Assembly (NCBI GenBank): GCA_947476285.1
Contig: CANJPU010000002.1
Location: forward strand, 62,001-126,000
Source of the DNA: Comamonadaceae bacterium
GTDB lineage: Bacteria > Pseudomonadota > Gammaproteobacteria > Burkholderiales > Burkholderiaceae_C
Reading direction: 5' to 3'
DNA: 64,000 bases
Shown: positions 18,235 through 26,983 of the stretch, one piece after another
Layout: each line of letters begins with the position of its first letter
Position numbering within the stretch: position 1 is the first letter of the stretch
Made by a program: the position numbers and the translations under genes
Notes under the pieces: model-generated
Databases searched by the model: none
What the model saw: only the letters and a program-made list of their open reading frames with translations
Told to the model about the DNA's origin: nothing

Positions 18235-19263
18235 ATGACGAACAACGCCGTTCCAGTCGCTGTCGACGACACGATCGACACGCAAGATTTCCCGCTTTCG
18301 GCGCCGGACCTTGAGGTCGGCACCCAGGAAACCTTTGGCTTCGACAGCGCCATGCGTGTTCCGGCCTTTAGCATCGCTGGTGCCCACGTGCCGGACCGAG
18401 ACGACGCCTACTGCTTCGACCCGGCCACGACGCTGGCCATCGTGGCCGGCTTGGCCTACAACCGGCGCGTGATGATCCAGGGCTACCACGGCACCGGAAA
18501 GTCCTCCCACATCGAGCAGGTCGCCGCGCGCTTGAACTGGCCGCTGGTGCGCATCAACCTCGACAGTCATGTCAGCCGGATCGACCTGATCGGCCGCGAC
18601 GCCATCGTCGTGCGCGACGGCCGTCAGGTGACCGAGTTTCGCGAAGGCATGCTGCCCTGGGCCATGCGGCATCCGTGCGCGCTGGCTTTCGACGAATACG
18701 ACGCGGGCCGGCCGGATGTGATGTTCGTGATACAGCGGGTGCTGGAGGCGCAAGGGCGCCTCACACTGCTGGAACAGAACCGCGTGATACGACCTCACCC
18801 GTATTTCCGTTTGTTCGCCACCACCAACACGGTGGGTTTGGGGGACACGAGCGGCCTCTACCACGGCACCCAGCAGCTCCATCACGGGCAGTTGGACCGC
18901 TGGAGCATCGTCACGGTGCTCAACTACCTTCCTCATGCGCAGGAAGTCGATATCGTGCTCGCCCGAGTTCCCGCTTTCGCGGCTGCCGATCGGCGCCCCA
19001 CCGTGCAGGCCATGGTCGAACTGGCGGCACTCACGCGCAGCAGCTTCATCGCCGGTGACCTGTCCACTGTCATGTCGCCGCGCACGGTGATCACCTGGGC
19101 TGAGAACGCCCTCATCTTCGATGACCTGGCACGTGCTTTCGAGCTGACTTTTCTGAACAAGTGCGACGAACTGGAGCGCCCCCTCGTCGCGGAGCTCTAT
19201 CAGCGTTGCTTTGGCACGGAACTGCCGGCCTCGCTGATGGGCACGGCCGGCGACCCCGGTTGA
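18235..19263 (+). CDS. cobS: CobS-like AAA+ ATPase
   Basis: A 342-residue protein closely matching the cobaltochelatase subunit CobS. Walker [10 protein letters not shown] is at 83-91, Walker B AFDEYD at 151-156 (D153, E154) and sensor-1 Asn in FATTNT near 188. The stretches [12 protein letters not shown] and [13 protein letters not shown] are those of true CobS. In aerobic B12 synthesis CobS works with CobT and CobN to insert cobalt into hydrogenobyrinate diamide. No CobN is in this window, and the neighbours are a TRAP receptor, CobT, MarR and a B12-dependent mutase. A mutase-associated role is therefore possible; see findings. Confidence 0.93.
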   Translation: MTNNAVPVAVDDTIDTQDFPLSAPDLEVGTQETFGFDSAMRVPAFSIAGAHVPDRDDAYCFDPATTLAIVAGLAYNRRVMIQGYHGTGKSSHIEQVAARLNWPLVRINLDSHVSRIDLIGRDAIVVRDGRQVTEFREGMLPWAMRHPCALAFDEYDAGRPDVMFVIQRVLEAQGRLTLLEQNRVIRPHPYFRLFATTNTVGLGDTSGLYHGTQQLHHGQLDRWSIVTVLNYLPHAQEVDIVLARVPAFAAADRRPTVQAMVELAALTRSSFIAGDLSTVMSPRTVITWAENALIFDDLARAFELTFLNKCDELERPLVAELYQRCFGTELPASLMGTAGDPG

Positions 19264-19274
19264 GAGGCGAACGC

Positions 19275-20999
19275 ATGCCAAGCGAGCACAGCAGAGTGTG
19301 GCGCGTCACGGGCGCGGCGGGCCGCGCCTTGGCCCGGTGCGAATCCACGAGCCCGGCCCAATCGCCTCTTGCGGCGCCACGCTTTGCTCAAGACCCGGCT
19401 TCGCTTGCTGATGATGGCGCTGGCGGTATCGCGCACATTCGAGGTGCTTGCGACGCGAGCGCGCTGCGCCGTAGATTCTCCGACCCCGCGACCTGGGGCC
19501 CGCATCGTGTTCCCAGGTCCGACGCTGCTTTGCTGCGCGATACGCTGGAACAAGTGCGTGTCGAGGCGCTGGGCAGTCGTCGCTATCCCGGATGCCGTCA
19601 GAACTTGGCCGCATTCAACAGCGCGCCGGGCCGACCGCCCCAACATGAACTGGTCGCGCAAGTGGCGGCACTGTTGCGCGAACGCCTGGACAACGCTGGG
19701 CTTGGTCCCAGCTTGCGGCGTAACAGCCTGGCGCAGGCTGCGGGCGCGCATCTGGAGCGACTCGCTGCGAAGATTGACGACCAGAAGCAGTTCGCGCACA
19801 TTGTGCTTGAGCTGCTCGCGGCATTGGGTCTTCACGATGCGCAAGACGCTTCGTCACTCGACACGCAATCGGGCGCCGACGATGGCGAAACGGCGGCTTG
19901 GCCTGCCGGGGCTGCGCTGACGAACCCATCGGCTGACGAGCCCGCGGTTGATGTGAGCAATGCCGACATGGGCGCTGACTTTCCCGGTGCCTACTTCCCC
20001 GCTGCAGGTGCCCCCGGTGCGGCTGCAGCTTCCGTGCGCGCAAACTTGCGGGCAGAGCCCGTCTTGCGGACGAACTACCGCATCTACACGACGCAGTTCG
20101 ATGAAGTCGTGCGCGCGCAGGACCTGTGCGACGCACAGGTGCTCGCGCGTCTGCGCCGCAAGCTCGATGAGGAGTTCGCCCACGTGCACAGATCATTGCC
20201 TCGGCTGGTGAACCGCCTGCACAGGCGAGTCCAGGCGCTTCGAAACTGGTCGTGGGCTTTCGATCAGGAGGAGGGCCTCCTGGACTCGGCGCGGCTGGCG
20301 CGCACGGTAGCTGATCCGGCGAACCCGCTGTCGTTCAAGCAGGAAAAGCCCAGTGTATTTCGCGACACCGTGGTGACGCTGCTGGTTGACAACTCGGGAT
20401 CGATGCGCGGTCTGCCTATCGCACTGGCCGCCGTCAGCGCGGAGCTGCTGGCGCGGGCTCTGGAGCGCTGCGGCGTCAAGGTCGAGATCCTCGGTTTCAC
20501 TACCCGGGGATGGAAAGGCGGCGCGGCCTTTGATGCCTGGGTGGCTGCCGGCAAGCCGCCTGATCCGGGCCGCCTTGCGCAGGTGCGCCACATTGTGTAC
20601 AAAAGCGCGGACGTCCCTTGGCGCCGCGCCAGGCTGAATCTGGGCGTGATGCTGCACGAGGATTTGCTGAAGGATAATATCGACGCAGAGGCATTGCTGT
20701 GGGCACACCGCCGGCTCATGTCGCGGCCGGAACGCCGGCGAATTCTCATCGTGATCTCAGATGGCGCACCGGCTGAAGACGCAAGCACCTCCATGAACCG
20801 CGCTGACTATCTCGACAACCATCTGCGTGCGGTGACGCGCTGGATCGAATCCTTGGGTCATGTCGAATTGCTGGCAATCGGCATCGGCTTTGACGTGCGC
20901 AGTTACTATCGCCGCGCGGTGAATATCGCTGACGCCGCGCAATTGGGGAACACCTTGACCGACCAGTTGACGACTCTTTTGGCTTCGCCTTCACCATGA
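19275..20999 (+). CDS. cobT: CobT-like VWA protein
   Basis: A 574-residue protein starting at ATG 19275, 11 bases after cobS, with GAGAGG just upstream. It has the CobT N-terminal helix EQVRVEALGSRRYPG near 92-106 and an Ala/Asp-rich linker (about 190-255). The C-terminal VWA domain carries the MIDAS motif DNSGSM at 372-377 and ILIVISDGAP. CobT is the partner that the CobS ring acts on in cobalt chelatase. The linker is the least conserved part and shorter on acidic residues than in many CobT proteins. Its stop overlaps the marR start (20996-20999). Confidence 0.92.
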   Translation: MPSEHSRVWRVTGAAGRALARCESTSPAQSPLAAPRFAQDPASLADDGAGGIAHIRGACDASALRRRFSDPATWGPHRVPRSDAALLRDTLEQVRVEALGSRRYPGCRQNLAAFNSAPGRPPQHELVAQVAALLRERLDNAGLGPSLRRNSLAQAAGAHLERLAAKIDDQKQFAHIVLELLAALGLHDAQDASSLDTQSGADDGETAAWPAGAALTNPSADEPAVDVSNADMGADFPGAYFPAAGAPGAAAASVRANLRAEPVLRTNYRIYTTQFDEVVRAQDLCDAQVLARLRRKLDEEFAHVHRSLPRLVNRLHRRVQALRNWSWAFDQEEGLLDSARLARTVADPANPLSFKQEKPSVFRDTVVTLLVDNSGSMRGLPIALAAVSAELLARALERCGVKVEILGFTTRGWKGGAAFDAWVAAGKPPDPGRLAQVRHIVYKSADVPWRRARLNLGVMLHEDLLKDNIDAEALLWAHRRLMSRPERRRILIVISDGAPAEDASTSMNRADYLDNHLRAVTRWIESLGHVELLAIGIGFDVRSYYRRAVNIADAAQLGNTLTDQLTTLLASPSP

Positions 21000-21508
21000 A
21001 CAACGTCCACCGTGCACATGCCGACCACTCTGGTTTCTTGATCCGCCGGTTGCATCAACTGTCGTCGTCCAACTTCATGAGCAGTTTGCGTGAGTTTCAA
21101 CTCACGCCCATCCAGTACACGATTTTGCGCGTGCTGGAAGAATGCCCCGGCGTCGATCAACGCACGGTCGCCACCCTCGCCGCGCTCGACACATCGACCA
21201 CCACCGACGTGTTGCGGCGTCTGGCCGGCCGCAAACTGATATCGCGCACCCCCGGGCCGACCGACCGCCGCACCCGCATCATCCGTCTGACCAAGGCTGG
21301 CCAGAAGTTGCTGGAAACCGTGCGCCCCATTGTCGACGCCGCGCGGCGTGAATTGCTCGCGCCATTGTCACCTGCGAAACAACAAGCGCTGATCGCTTCC
21401 ATCATCGCGCTGCTCGATGCGCATGATCATCAGTACCTTCAGGAGGAAGCGACATCCGGCGCGCCGCACCAGCAGCCCGTGGGCCGCCCCTGGAAGCGGC
21501 TCAGGTAG
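20996..21508 (+). CDS. MarR family transcriptional regulator
   Basis: A 170-residue winged-helix protein. The recognition region is DQRTVATLAALDTSTTTDVLRRLAGRKLI and the wing is RTPGPTDRRTRIIRLT, where the Asp-Arg of the wing is typical of MarR. Flanking helices form the dimer. MarR proteins usually repress divergent catabolic or efflux genes until an aromatic or CoA-thioester ligand binds. It is translationally coupled to cobT and lies between the two divergent promoters that share TGAGTATA palindromes, so it is the natural candidate to bind them. Confidence 0.92.
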   Translation: MNNVHRAHADHSGFLIRRLHQLSSSNFMSSLREFQLTPIQYTILRVLEECPGVDQRTVATLAALDTSTTTDVLRRLAGRKLISRTPGPTDRRTRIIRLTKAGQKLLETVRPIVDAARRELLAPLSPAKQQALIASIIALLDAHDHQYLQEEATSGAPHQQPVGRPWKRLR

Positions 21509-21526
21509 CCCCGCAAACTGGGGGGT

Positions 21527-23191
21527 CTACGCTTGTCGTTCGATGGGTACACCGTACTCGACGGTCGAGGCGTTCCTGCCGAACACTGACGCCAAGGCTG
21601 AGGTGATCTCCCCGATGCTGGCGCGGGCGCGTGCGGCCTCGATCAGTGCCGGCATGGTGTTGGCACCCTCGCGCGCCGATATGCGAAGCGATTCCAGCGC
21701 AGCCGCCCACCGGCGGGCATCGCGGTTCTTGCGCACGCGCAAGAGTCCGCCCACCGCCTCTTGCGTTGTACCGGCCGGCGCCACAAAGGGCATCGTTGCG
21801 GGAATCGGCTGATTCGAAGGCTTGAAGTTGACGCCCACCACTTGTCGCTCACCGCGAGCGATCTCCTGGTGATCGCGAAACGCAGAATCGGCGAGTTCCT
21901 TGGTCAGAAACCCCGACTCGATCACCTTGATCGCACCGCCGTGCTCCAGCAACTCGACGGTGTAACGTGTGATCTCGTTTTCCAGCCGGCGTGTCAAGGC
22001 CTCCACATAGTGCGAGCCGCCCAGAGGATCAACCACCTTGGTGACGCCCGCCTCGGCCGCAAGGATCTGCTGGGTGCGCAGCGCCAGGTGCGCGGCCTCT
22101 TCGGAGGGCAAGCTATGCGCCTCGTCCCAGGAGGATGTGGCCAGCGTCTGCACACCGCCCAGAATGGCCGCAAGCGCTTCGTAGGCGACTCGCACGATGT
22201 TGTTGTGCGGCTCGCGCGCGGTGAGGGCGCCGCCCAGGGTGTACGAAAAGATCTTGATCGCGGCCTTCTCCCTGGGCACACCATAGCGCTCGTTCAGCAA
22301 GCGAGCCCAGAGGCTGCGTGCCGCGCGGAACTTTGCGGCTTCCTCGAAGATGTCAACTCCTGAGGACAAAAACAAGAACAGCGAATCAGCAATGGAGGCG
22401 ATGTCCACCCCGCGGCGCCGCGCCTCATCGAGGTAGGCGATGCCGTTCGCGGTTGCCACGGCCACCTCCTGGATTGCGGTGCCGCCGACGTCGCGAATGT
22501 GGTACCCGCAGAACTGAATCGGCTGCCACGAGGGGTAATGCTTGGCGAAATACTCGACCGCGTCGACTGCGAAGCGCGTACTCGGTCCAGGCGGGAAAAT
22601 CCATGTGCCGCGCGAAGAAAATTCCTTCAGTGGGTCGTTCTGCAGGAAGAGGCGGAACGTCGTGGGCTTGATGCCCAGCTCCTCCAGCGCGACGATCACG
22701 AATGACGCGAAGATGGGGCCGATGGCATTGCAGGTGGAACGCATCTGCCGGATCTGGTGCAGGGGCAGCCCATCGAGCAGGGTGAGGATGTCCTCCACGC
22801 TGTTGATCGGAACGCCGACTTTGCCAACTTCACCTGCGGCGCTGGGGTCATCCGAATCAATGCCGATCTGTGTCGGCAAGTCCAGCGCGATGGACAAGCC
22901 GGTTTGTCCGGCTTCGAGCAGGGCGCGAAAGCGCGCGTTCGTTTCCTTGGGCGAGGCGTAGCCTGAGTACATGCCCATCACCCACAGCTCGTCGTGGTAC
23001 ATACGCTGCGATATGCCCCGCGCGTAAGGGAAAACGCCGGCACGGGCACCGTCGTCTCCGACATAAGAGAGGGGCAGTGGCAGCCCTGATGATGTGGCTT
23101 TTTTTTCGGGGGCCGCAGGGGCTTCGTCGGGCCGCAGCCAGCCGCGCAGGAGCGCCGCAAGGTCCGCGTTGTCAGGCGTCGAAATGTCCAT
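21527..23191 (-). CDS. B12-dependent acyl-CoA mutase, large (catalytic) subunit
   Basis: This is the methylmalonyl-CoA mutase-like TIM barrel without a fused B12-binding domain, so a separate small subunit is needed. Numbered from the earlier ATG at 23218 (563 residues), Y84 (MYSGY), R193 (SSRGTW), Y229 and H230 (CGYHI) align by eye with methylmalonyl-CoA mutase Y89, R207, Y243 and H244; the 37-residue spacing R193-H230 is identical. By contrast DLPTQIGIDSDDP resembles isobutyryl- and 2-hydroxyisobutyryl-CoA mutases. The retained Arg suggests a substrate with a second carboxylate, but this is inference. ATG 23191 is preferred because GGGGG lies five bases upstream. It is transcribed divergently from its small subunit. 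Confidence 0.9.
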   Translation of the reverse strand: MDISTPDNADLAALLRGWLRPDEAPAAPEKKATSSGLPLPLSYVGDDGARAGVFPYARGISQRMYHDELWVMGMYSGYASPKETNARFRALLEAGQTGLSIALDLPTQIGIDSDDPSAAGEVGKVGVPINSVEDILTLLDGLPLHQIRQMRSTCNAIGPIFASFVIVALEELGIKPTTFRLFLQNDPLKEFSSRGTWIFPPGPSTRFAVDAVEYFAKHYPSWQPIQFCGYHIRDVGGTAIQEVAVATANGIAYLDEARRRGVDIASIADSLFLFLSSGVDIFEEAAKFRAARSLWARLLNERYGVPREKAAIKIFSYTLGGALTAREPHNNIVRVAYEALAAILGGVQTLATSSWDEAHSLPSEEAAHLALRTQQILAAEAGVTKVVDPLGGSHYVEALTRRLENEITRYTVELLEHGGAIKVIESGFLTKELADSAFRDHQEIARGERQVVGVNFKPSNQPIPATMPFVAPAGTTQEAVGGLLRVRKNRDARRWAAALESLRISAREGANTMPALIEAARARASIGEITSALASVFGRNASTVEYGVPIERQA

Positions 23192-23240
23192 GCTTACCCC
23201 CGTGCGCGAGGCGCTCATTCAATCAGACGGCCCGTGCTTC

Positions 23241-23272
23241 TTGCAGCTCGGGATTATTTATGAGTATACTCA
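23241..23272. promoter_or_regulatory. Mutase divergent promoter with perfect palindrome TGAGTATACTCA
   Basis: TGAGTATACTCA at 23261-23272 is a perfect 12-base palindrome sharing its core with the two sites upstream of dctP. On the plus strand TTGCAG (23241-23246), 18 bases, TATACT (23265-23270) makes a good sigma-70 promoter for the B12-binding subunit operon. The palindrome supplies the -10 hexamer of that promoter and, being symmetrical, a TATACT on the minus strand too. A repressor bound here would shut off both directions. The gap between the two genes is too short for a cobalamin riboswitch. Confidence 0.65.
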
Positions 23273-23300
23273 ATAGTACTTGAGCGCAGGAGGTTTCCGC

Positions 23301-23759
23301 ATGCCAGGCAACAGTGTTCGCAGGCCACCCTCGAACCGTGGGCGCATCGTGGTGGCCAAGGTTGGTCTGGACGGTCACGACCGCGGTGCGCGGGTGCTTG
23401 CCCGCCTGCTTCGCGAAGAAGGTTTCGAGGTTGTCTATGTTGGCATCCGGCATACGCCAGAGCAGGTTGCGGACATCGTTGTGTCAGAGCAGGCCGATGT
23501 CATCGCACTGAGCGTCCTGTCGGGCGCTCATGTCTGGCTGGCCGCCGCGGTGCGTCGCGCGCTCGATGGGCGCGGTTTCGAACACGTTCCCATCGCGGTT
23601 GGCGGCCTCATTCCGCAGTCAGACGCTCAGGCGCTCACGGACGCAGGCGTCGCACGGGCGTTTCATCCAGGCGACTGCGGCATTGGCGCCGAGGTCATCA
23701 CCCGCGCGATGGATGACCTCATCAGCCAGTCGCGCACCCCCATCACCTCAGGAGAATGA
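23301..23759 (+). CDS. B12-binding small subunit of acyl-CoA mutase
   Basis: A 152-residue cobalamin-binding domain. The lower-ligand motif DxHxxG is D24-G-H26-D-R-G29, followed by the expected Ser in ALSVLSGAH and the Gly pair in AVGGLIP. His26 would replace dimethylbenzimidazole as cobalt ligand. ATG 23301 is chosen because AGGAGG ends seven bases upstream; a TTG at 23280 is in frame but has no such site. It must pair with the large subunit encoded on the opposite strand. The stop overlaps the next gene (23756-23759). Confidence 0.94.
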   Translation: MPGNSVRRPPSNRGRIVVAKVGLDGHDRGARVLARLLREEGFEVVYVGIRHTPEQVADIVVSEQADVIALSVLSGAHVWLAAAVRRALDGRGFEHVPIAVGGLIPQSDAQALTDAGVARAFHPGDCGIGAEVITRAMDDLISQSRTPITSGE

Positions 23760-24349
23760 ACTTGGCACAAGATGCATACACCACCAACAAGCTGCTTTTT
23801 TATCCCGGGCGCAATCTGTCGGCGCAAGAGAAGCTTCGGATGGACAAGTACGAGATCAAGATTGATGAGCTCACGATAGATCACATCATCTACAGCATGA
23901 GCCGCCAGATCGAGATGAATTTCATGACGTTCTACACCGTGGCGCAAGACGTGATCGGAGAAGAGAAAGCGCTGCAACTGGCCAAAGAGATCGGCACGCG
24001 CTATGGCGGCGTCGGCTACGCCAAGTTACTCGAAGCAATGGGACTGGGCAACGAAGGCACGCCGCGCACCATGGCGCTCTACCAGGATTTGGTGCACTCG
24101 ATCCGCGGGCCCAAGCATGCTGCGGCACTCTTTGCGCAATACGATGACAAGCGCTGCATCGTTCGCCGCAGCGCCTGCATCTATTATTCTGAAGAGTATC
24201 GAGACAACGGGAAGTACACGGCTGCGTTCGAGCAGGGCTGCTTTGCCGGCTACAAAGCTGCCGACAAGAACTTGCTGCGGGTGGACGTCATCAAGTGTCT
24301 GTGCACCGGCGCCGGCTCATGCGAGCAGCATTGGGTCTATCGTGACTGA
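23756..24349 (+). CDS. Uncharacterised protein with C-terminal C-x-C-x5-C motif
   Basis: I do not recognise this 197-residue protein with certainty. It is mixed charged and helical, has no signal peptide or membrane segment, and ends with C181-L-C183-T-G-A-G-S-C189-EQHW. Other Cys are at the ends of KRC and RRSAC and in FEQGCFAG. The layout, a helical domain with a Cys cluster near the C-terminus, is reminiscent of V4R-like or L-2-aminothiazoline-4-carboxylate hydrolase-like small-molecule domains, but similarity is weak by eye. It overlaps the B12-binding subunit gene (ATGA) and is followed at once by a CoA ligase, so it probably serves the mutase pathway. Confidence 0.8.
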   Translation: MNLAQDAYTTNKLLFYPGRNLSAQEKLRMDKYEIKIDELTIDHIIYSMSRQIEMNFMTFYTVAQDVIGEEKALQLAKEIGTRYGGVGYAKLLEAMGLGNEGTPRTMALYQDLVHSIRGPKHAAALFAQYDDKRCIVRRSACIYYSEEYRDNGKYTAAFEQGCFAGYKAADKNLLRVDVIKCLCTGAGSCEQHWVYRD

Positions 24350-24356
24350 TGCGGGC

Positions 24357-25928
24357 ATGCTCACTGCGCAGCGCTTGGTTGAGCGCTCGCTGCACGCCTT
24401 TGGCGACCGACCGGCGGTGATCGATGGCGACCGAGTTTTCACCTACCGCATGCTTCGCGAACGCAGCGCGCGACTGGTCAATGCGCTCGGTGCGTTAGGT
24501 GTGACTCGCCAAGACGCAGCCGCCATCTTGCTGCCCAATGAGGGACGCTTCGTTGAAATTGATCTTGCATGCATGCGCATGGGCGTGACGCGCGTGGCCA
24601 TGAGCTCGCGCCTGTCCGCGGACGAGTGTCAGTACATCGTGGCGCATTCGCGCAGCAAGGTGCTGTTCGCAAGTCCGGCGCTCTACGATCGGCTCGATCT
24701 TTCGCAATTGCCCGATCTGAAGCTTGTCTTGCTGCTAGGCGATAGAAAGGGCTTGGACGCGAAGTCCGGCCGGGAGCGAGACTACGAGTGCGTGCTTGCG
24801 GACGCGCACGACGTTTTGACAGGCATCGAACCTGTCGGTCCCGATCACCCCGCCTTCATCATGTACACCAGTGGCACCACCGGGCGACCCAAGGGCGCGA
24901 CGCACTCGCACGCTGGCCGTGTGGCCGCCACGGTCAACATGCTCGCGGGCGAAATCCGCGCAGACAGCCATAGCGCAATGCTTCATTGCGCGCCACTGTC
25001 GCACGGCAGTGGATCGAAGCTGCTGACGTTCATGGCGCTCGGCGCACGCAATGTTGTTCTGCCCAGGTTCGATCCCGGTGAATTCGCCCAAGCCATCGAA
25101 CGATATGGCTGCACACACAGCTTCATGGTGCCGACCATGTTGCAGATGCTGCTCGATGGCGGTGAGCCCGTGCGCTCGGCGGTGCGCAAGATGCGCCAGG
25201 TTTCATTTGGCGGTGCGCCCATCACGGATGCACTCTTTGCCCGATCGGTCGAAGGGTTTGGTCCCATTTTGACGCAAGTCTATGGCACCTGCGAAGCACC
25301 CCACCCGATCACCGTCATGCAACCGGATGACTACATGGGCCTGCCCGATCCCGGCGTGCTCGCGCAAAGCGCGGGCAGGGCCAGTCCGGGCAGCGACATT
25401 CAGATCGTTGATGACGATGGCAACACGCTGGCGGCGGATGCGGAAGGCGAGTTGTGGGTGCGCGGTGCGCACGTGATGAGCGGCTATTGGTGCGACGAAC
25501 AGGCGACGGCCGAGGCGTTCGGGCCCGGGCGCTGGTACAAGACCGGCGACATCGCGGCCATTGACGAGACCGGCTTCGTGTCCTTCCGTGACCGCAAGCG
25601 CGACCTGATCATCACGGGCGGGCTCAATGTCTATCCTTCCGAAGTCGAGCGCGTGCTGGCTGAGCATCCCGGCGTGAAAGAGGTGGCGGTTGTCGCGTAC
25701 CCTGACGATCGCTGGGGCGAATCGGTGCTCGCTTGCGTGGTGGCGGCCGATGGCGTCCCCCCGTCCGAAGATGCACTAATCGATTGGGCGGGCCAGCATC
25801 TCGCCGGCTACAAGAAGCCGCGCAAAGTCCTGTTCATGAGCGACCTGCCCAAGGGATCCACCAACAAGGTGCTCAAGCGGGAACTCAAGGCGCAATTTTG
25901 GGAAGGACGTGGGCGGCGCATCAATTGA
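24357..25928 (+). CDS. AMP-dependent acyl-CoA synthetase
   Basis: A 523-residue class I adenylate-forming enzyme from ATG 24357. YTSGTTGRPKG is at 170-180, the acid-site motif is YGTCEAP, GDIAAID precedes the hinge and STNKVLKREL gives the catalytic Lys. A GTG at 24342 overlaps the preceding stop and is an equally possible start; neither has a clear ribosome site. It ends the operon that starts with the B12-binding subunit, so it likely activates the acid whose CoA ester the mutase rearranges, or a product of that step. Confidence 0.92.
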   Translation: MLTAQRLVERSLHAFGDRPAVIDGDRVFTYRMLRERSARLVNALGALGVTRQDAAAILLPNEGRFVEIDLACMRMGVTRVAMSSRLSADECQYIVAHSRSKVLFASPALYDRLDLSQLPDLKLVLLLGDRKGLDAKSGRERDYECVLADAHDVLTGIEPVGPDHPAFIMYTSGTTGRPKGATHSHAGRVAATVNMLAGEIRADSHSAMLHCAPLSHGSGSKLLTFMALGARNVVLPRFDPGEFAQAIERYGCTHSFMVPTMLQMLLDGGEPVRSAVRKMRQVSFGGAPITDALFARSVEGFGPILTQVYGTCEAPHPITVMQPDDYMGLPDPGVLAQSAGRASPGSDIQIVDDDGNTLAADAEGELWVRGAHVMSGYWCDEQATAEAFGPGRWYKTGDIAAIDETGFVSFRDRKRDLIITGGLNVYPSEVERVLAEHPGVKEVAVVAYPDDRWGESVLACVVAADGVPPSEDALIDWAGQHLAGYKKPRKVLFMSDLPKGSTNKVLKRELKAQFWEGRGRRIN

Positions 25929-26065
25929 CGCAGCGGGTCATCTTTGAAAGCAGCGGTCGGACGCAGCCACTTGAAGTGACTCTTGCCACGGTGTTCCGCC
26001 CATAATCAAGAAGCTCAAGAAGCTCAAGAATCACCCTGTGGCAGCTCACAATTTCTGGGGATCAT

Positions 26066-26908
26066 GTGTCCGCTATCGAACCCACCCGCGCATTGAATGA
26101 CCATGCCCTGCTTGCCGCCCGCTACGGAGAATCTTGCGGGCCTGCAAGCAGCGAACTCAATGAGGTACTGCGTTGCCTGTTCGCGCACCGGTCGGTGCGC
26201 GCCTATGTGCAGGACCCATTGCCGCCAGGCACCCTGGAGACGCTGGTCGCTGCTGCTCAGTCGGCCGCCACCTCGTCGAACATGCAGTTCTGGAGCGTGA
26301 TCGCGGTGCAAGACAAGGAGCGCAAAGCTCAGATGGCACAGATTGCCAATCAGCAAATGCACATCGTGCAGGCGCCCTTGTTTCTGGTGTGGCTGGCCGA
26401 TCTCTCGCGCCTGGACCGCGTCGCCAAGGCACGCGGCCACGAACTGGAAGCGCGCGATTACCTTGAGTCATTCATGGTGGCCGCCATTGATGCCTCGCTG
26501 GCGGCGCAAAACGCGGTGGTGGCTGCCGAGTCAATGGGCCTTGCCACCGTGTACATCGGTGCGCTGCGCAACGACCCTGAGCGCGTGGCGCAGCTATTGG
26601 AGCTTCCCCCGTATGTGATGCCGGTTTTCGGGCTGTGCGTAGGCTACGAAGACCAGGCAAAACTGACCAGCATCAAGCCGCGCCTGCCCCAGTCAGCCGT
26701 GCTGTTCCATGAGCGCTATGTGCCGCAGGCGGAGATGGAGCAAGTCGAGCGCTATGACGAGACGCTGTCGGCCTTCTCGCGCCAGAACGGCATGGGCAAT
26801 GTCAACTGGACCGATCGCGTCTTCTCCCGCATGGGCAGCATCAAGGGCATGAGCGGGCGCGAGCGCATGCGCGCGATGGTCAAGGCGCTGGGCTTCGAGC
26901 TGCGATAG
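26066..26908 (+). CDS. Nitroreductase-family flavoprotein (NfsA-like)
   Basis: A 280-residue FMN protein starting at GTG 26066. The FMN phosphate site HRSVRAYVQDPLPPGTLE and the stretch QSAATSSNMQFWSVIAV are typical of the NADPH-dependent NfsA/FRP branch, as is VFGLCVGY in the C-terminal half. It transfers hydride from NAD(P)H to quinone- or nitro-type acceptors or to activated C=C bonds. It follows the CoA ligase after 137 bases containing the repeat AAGCTCAAG in tandem. Operon membership is uncertain. Confidence 0.9.
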   Translation: MSAIEPTRALNDHALLAARYGESCGPASSELNEVLRCLFAHRSVRAYVQDPLPPGTLETLVAAAQSAATSSNMQFWSVIAVQDKERKAQMAQIANQQMHIVQAPLFLVWLADLSRLDRVAKARGHELEARDYLESFMVAAIDASLAAQNAVVAAESMGLATVYIGALRNDPERVAQLLELPPYVMPVFGLCVGYEDQAKLTSIKPRLPQSAVLFHERYVPQAEMEQVERYDETLSAFSRQNGMGNVNWTDRVFSRMGSIKGMSGRERMRAMVKALGFELR

Positions 26909-26983
26909 GCGCATTTATCGGCCCGGTCTGAGGACTGGGAGTGCGCCACTGTCGAGCCTGCGGAATCACCGGGGGACATTTTC

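Noticed and set aside
17164..19281. A 705-codon open frame on the minus strand opposite dctP and cobS
   Set aside because: It is antisense to two clearly conserved genes, is His/Arg-rich and has no recognisable domain; long antisense frames are common in GC-rich DNA.
23192..23300. Cobalamin riboswitch upstream of the mutase genes
   Set aside because: The divergent gap is only about 100 bases, is filled by promoter and palindrome, and shows no B12-box-like sequence.
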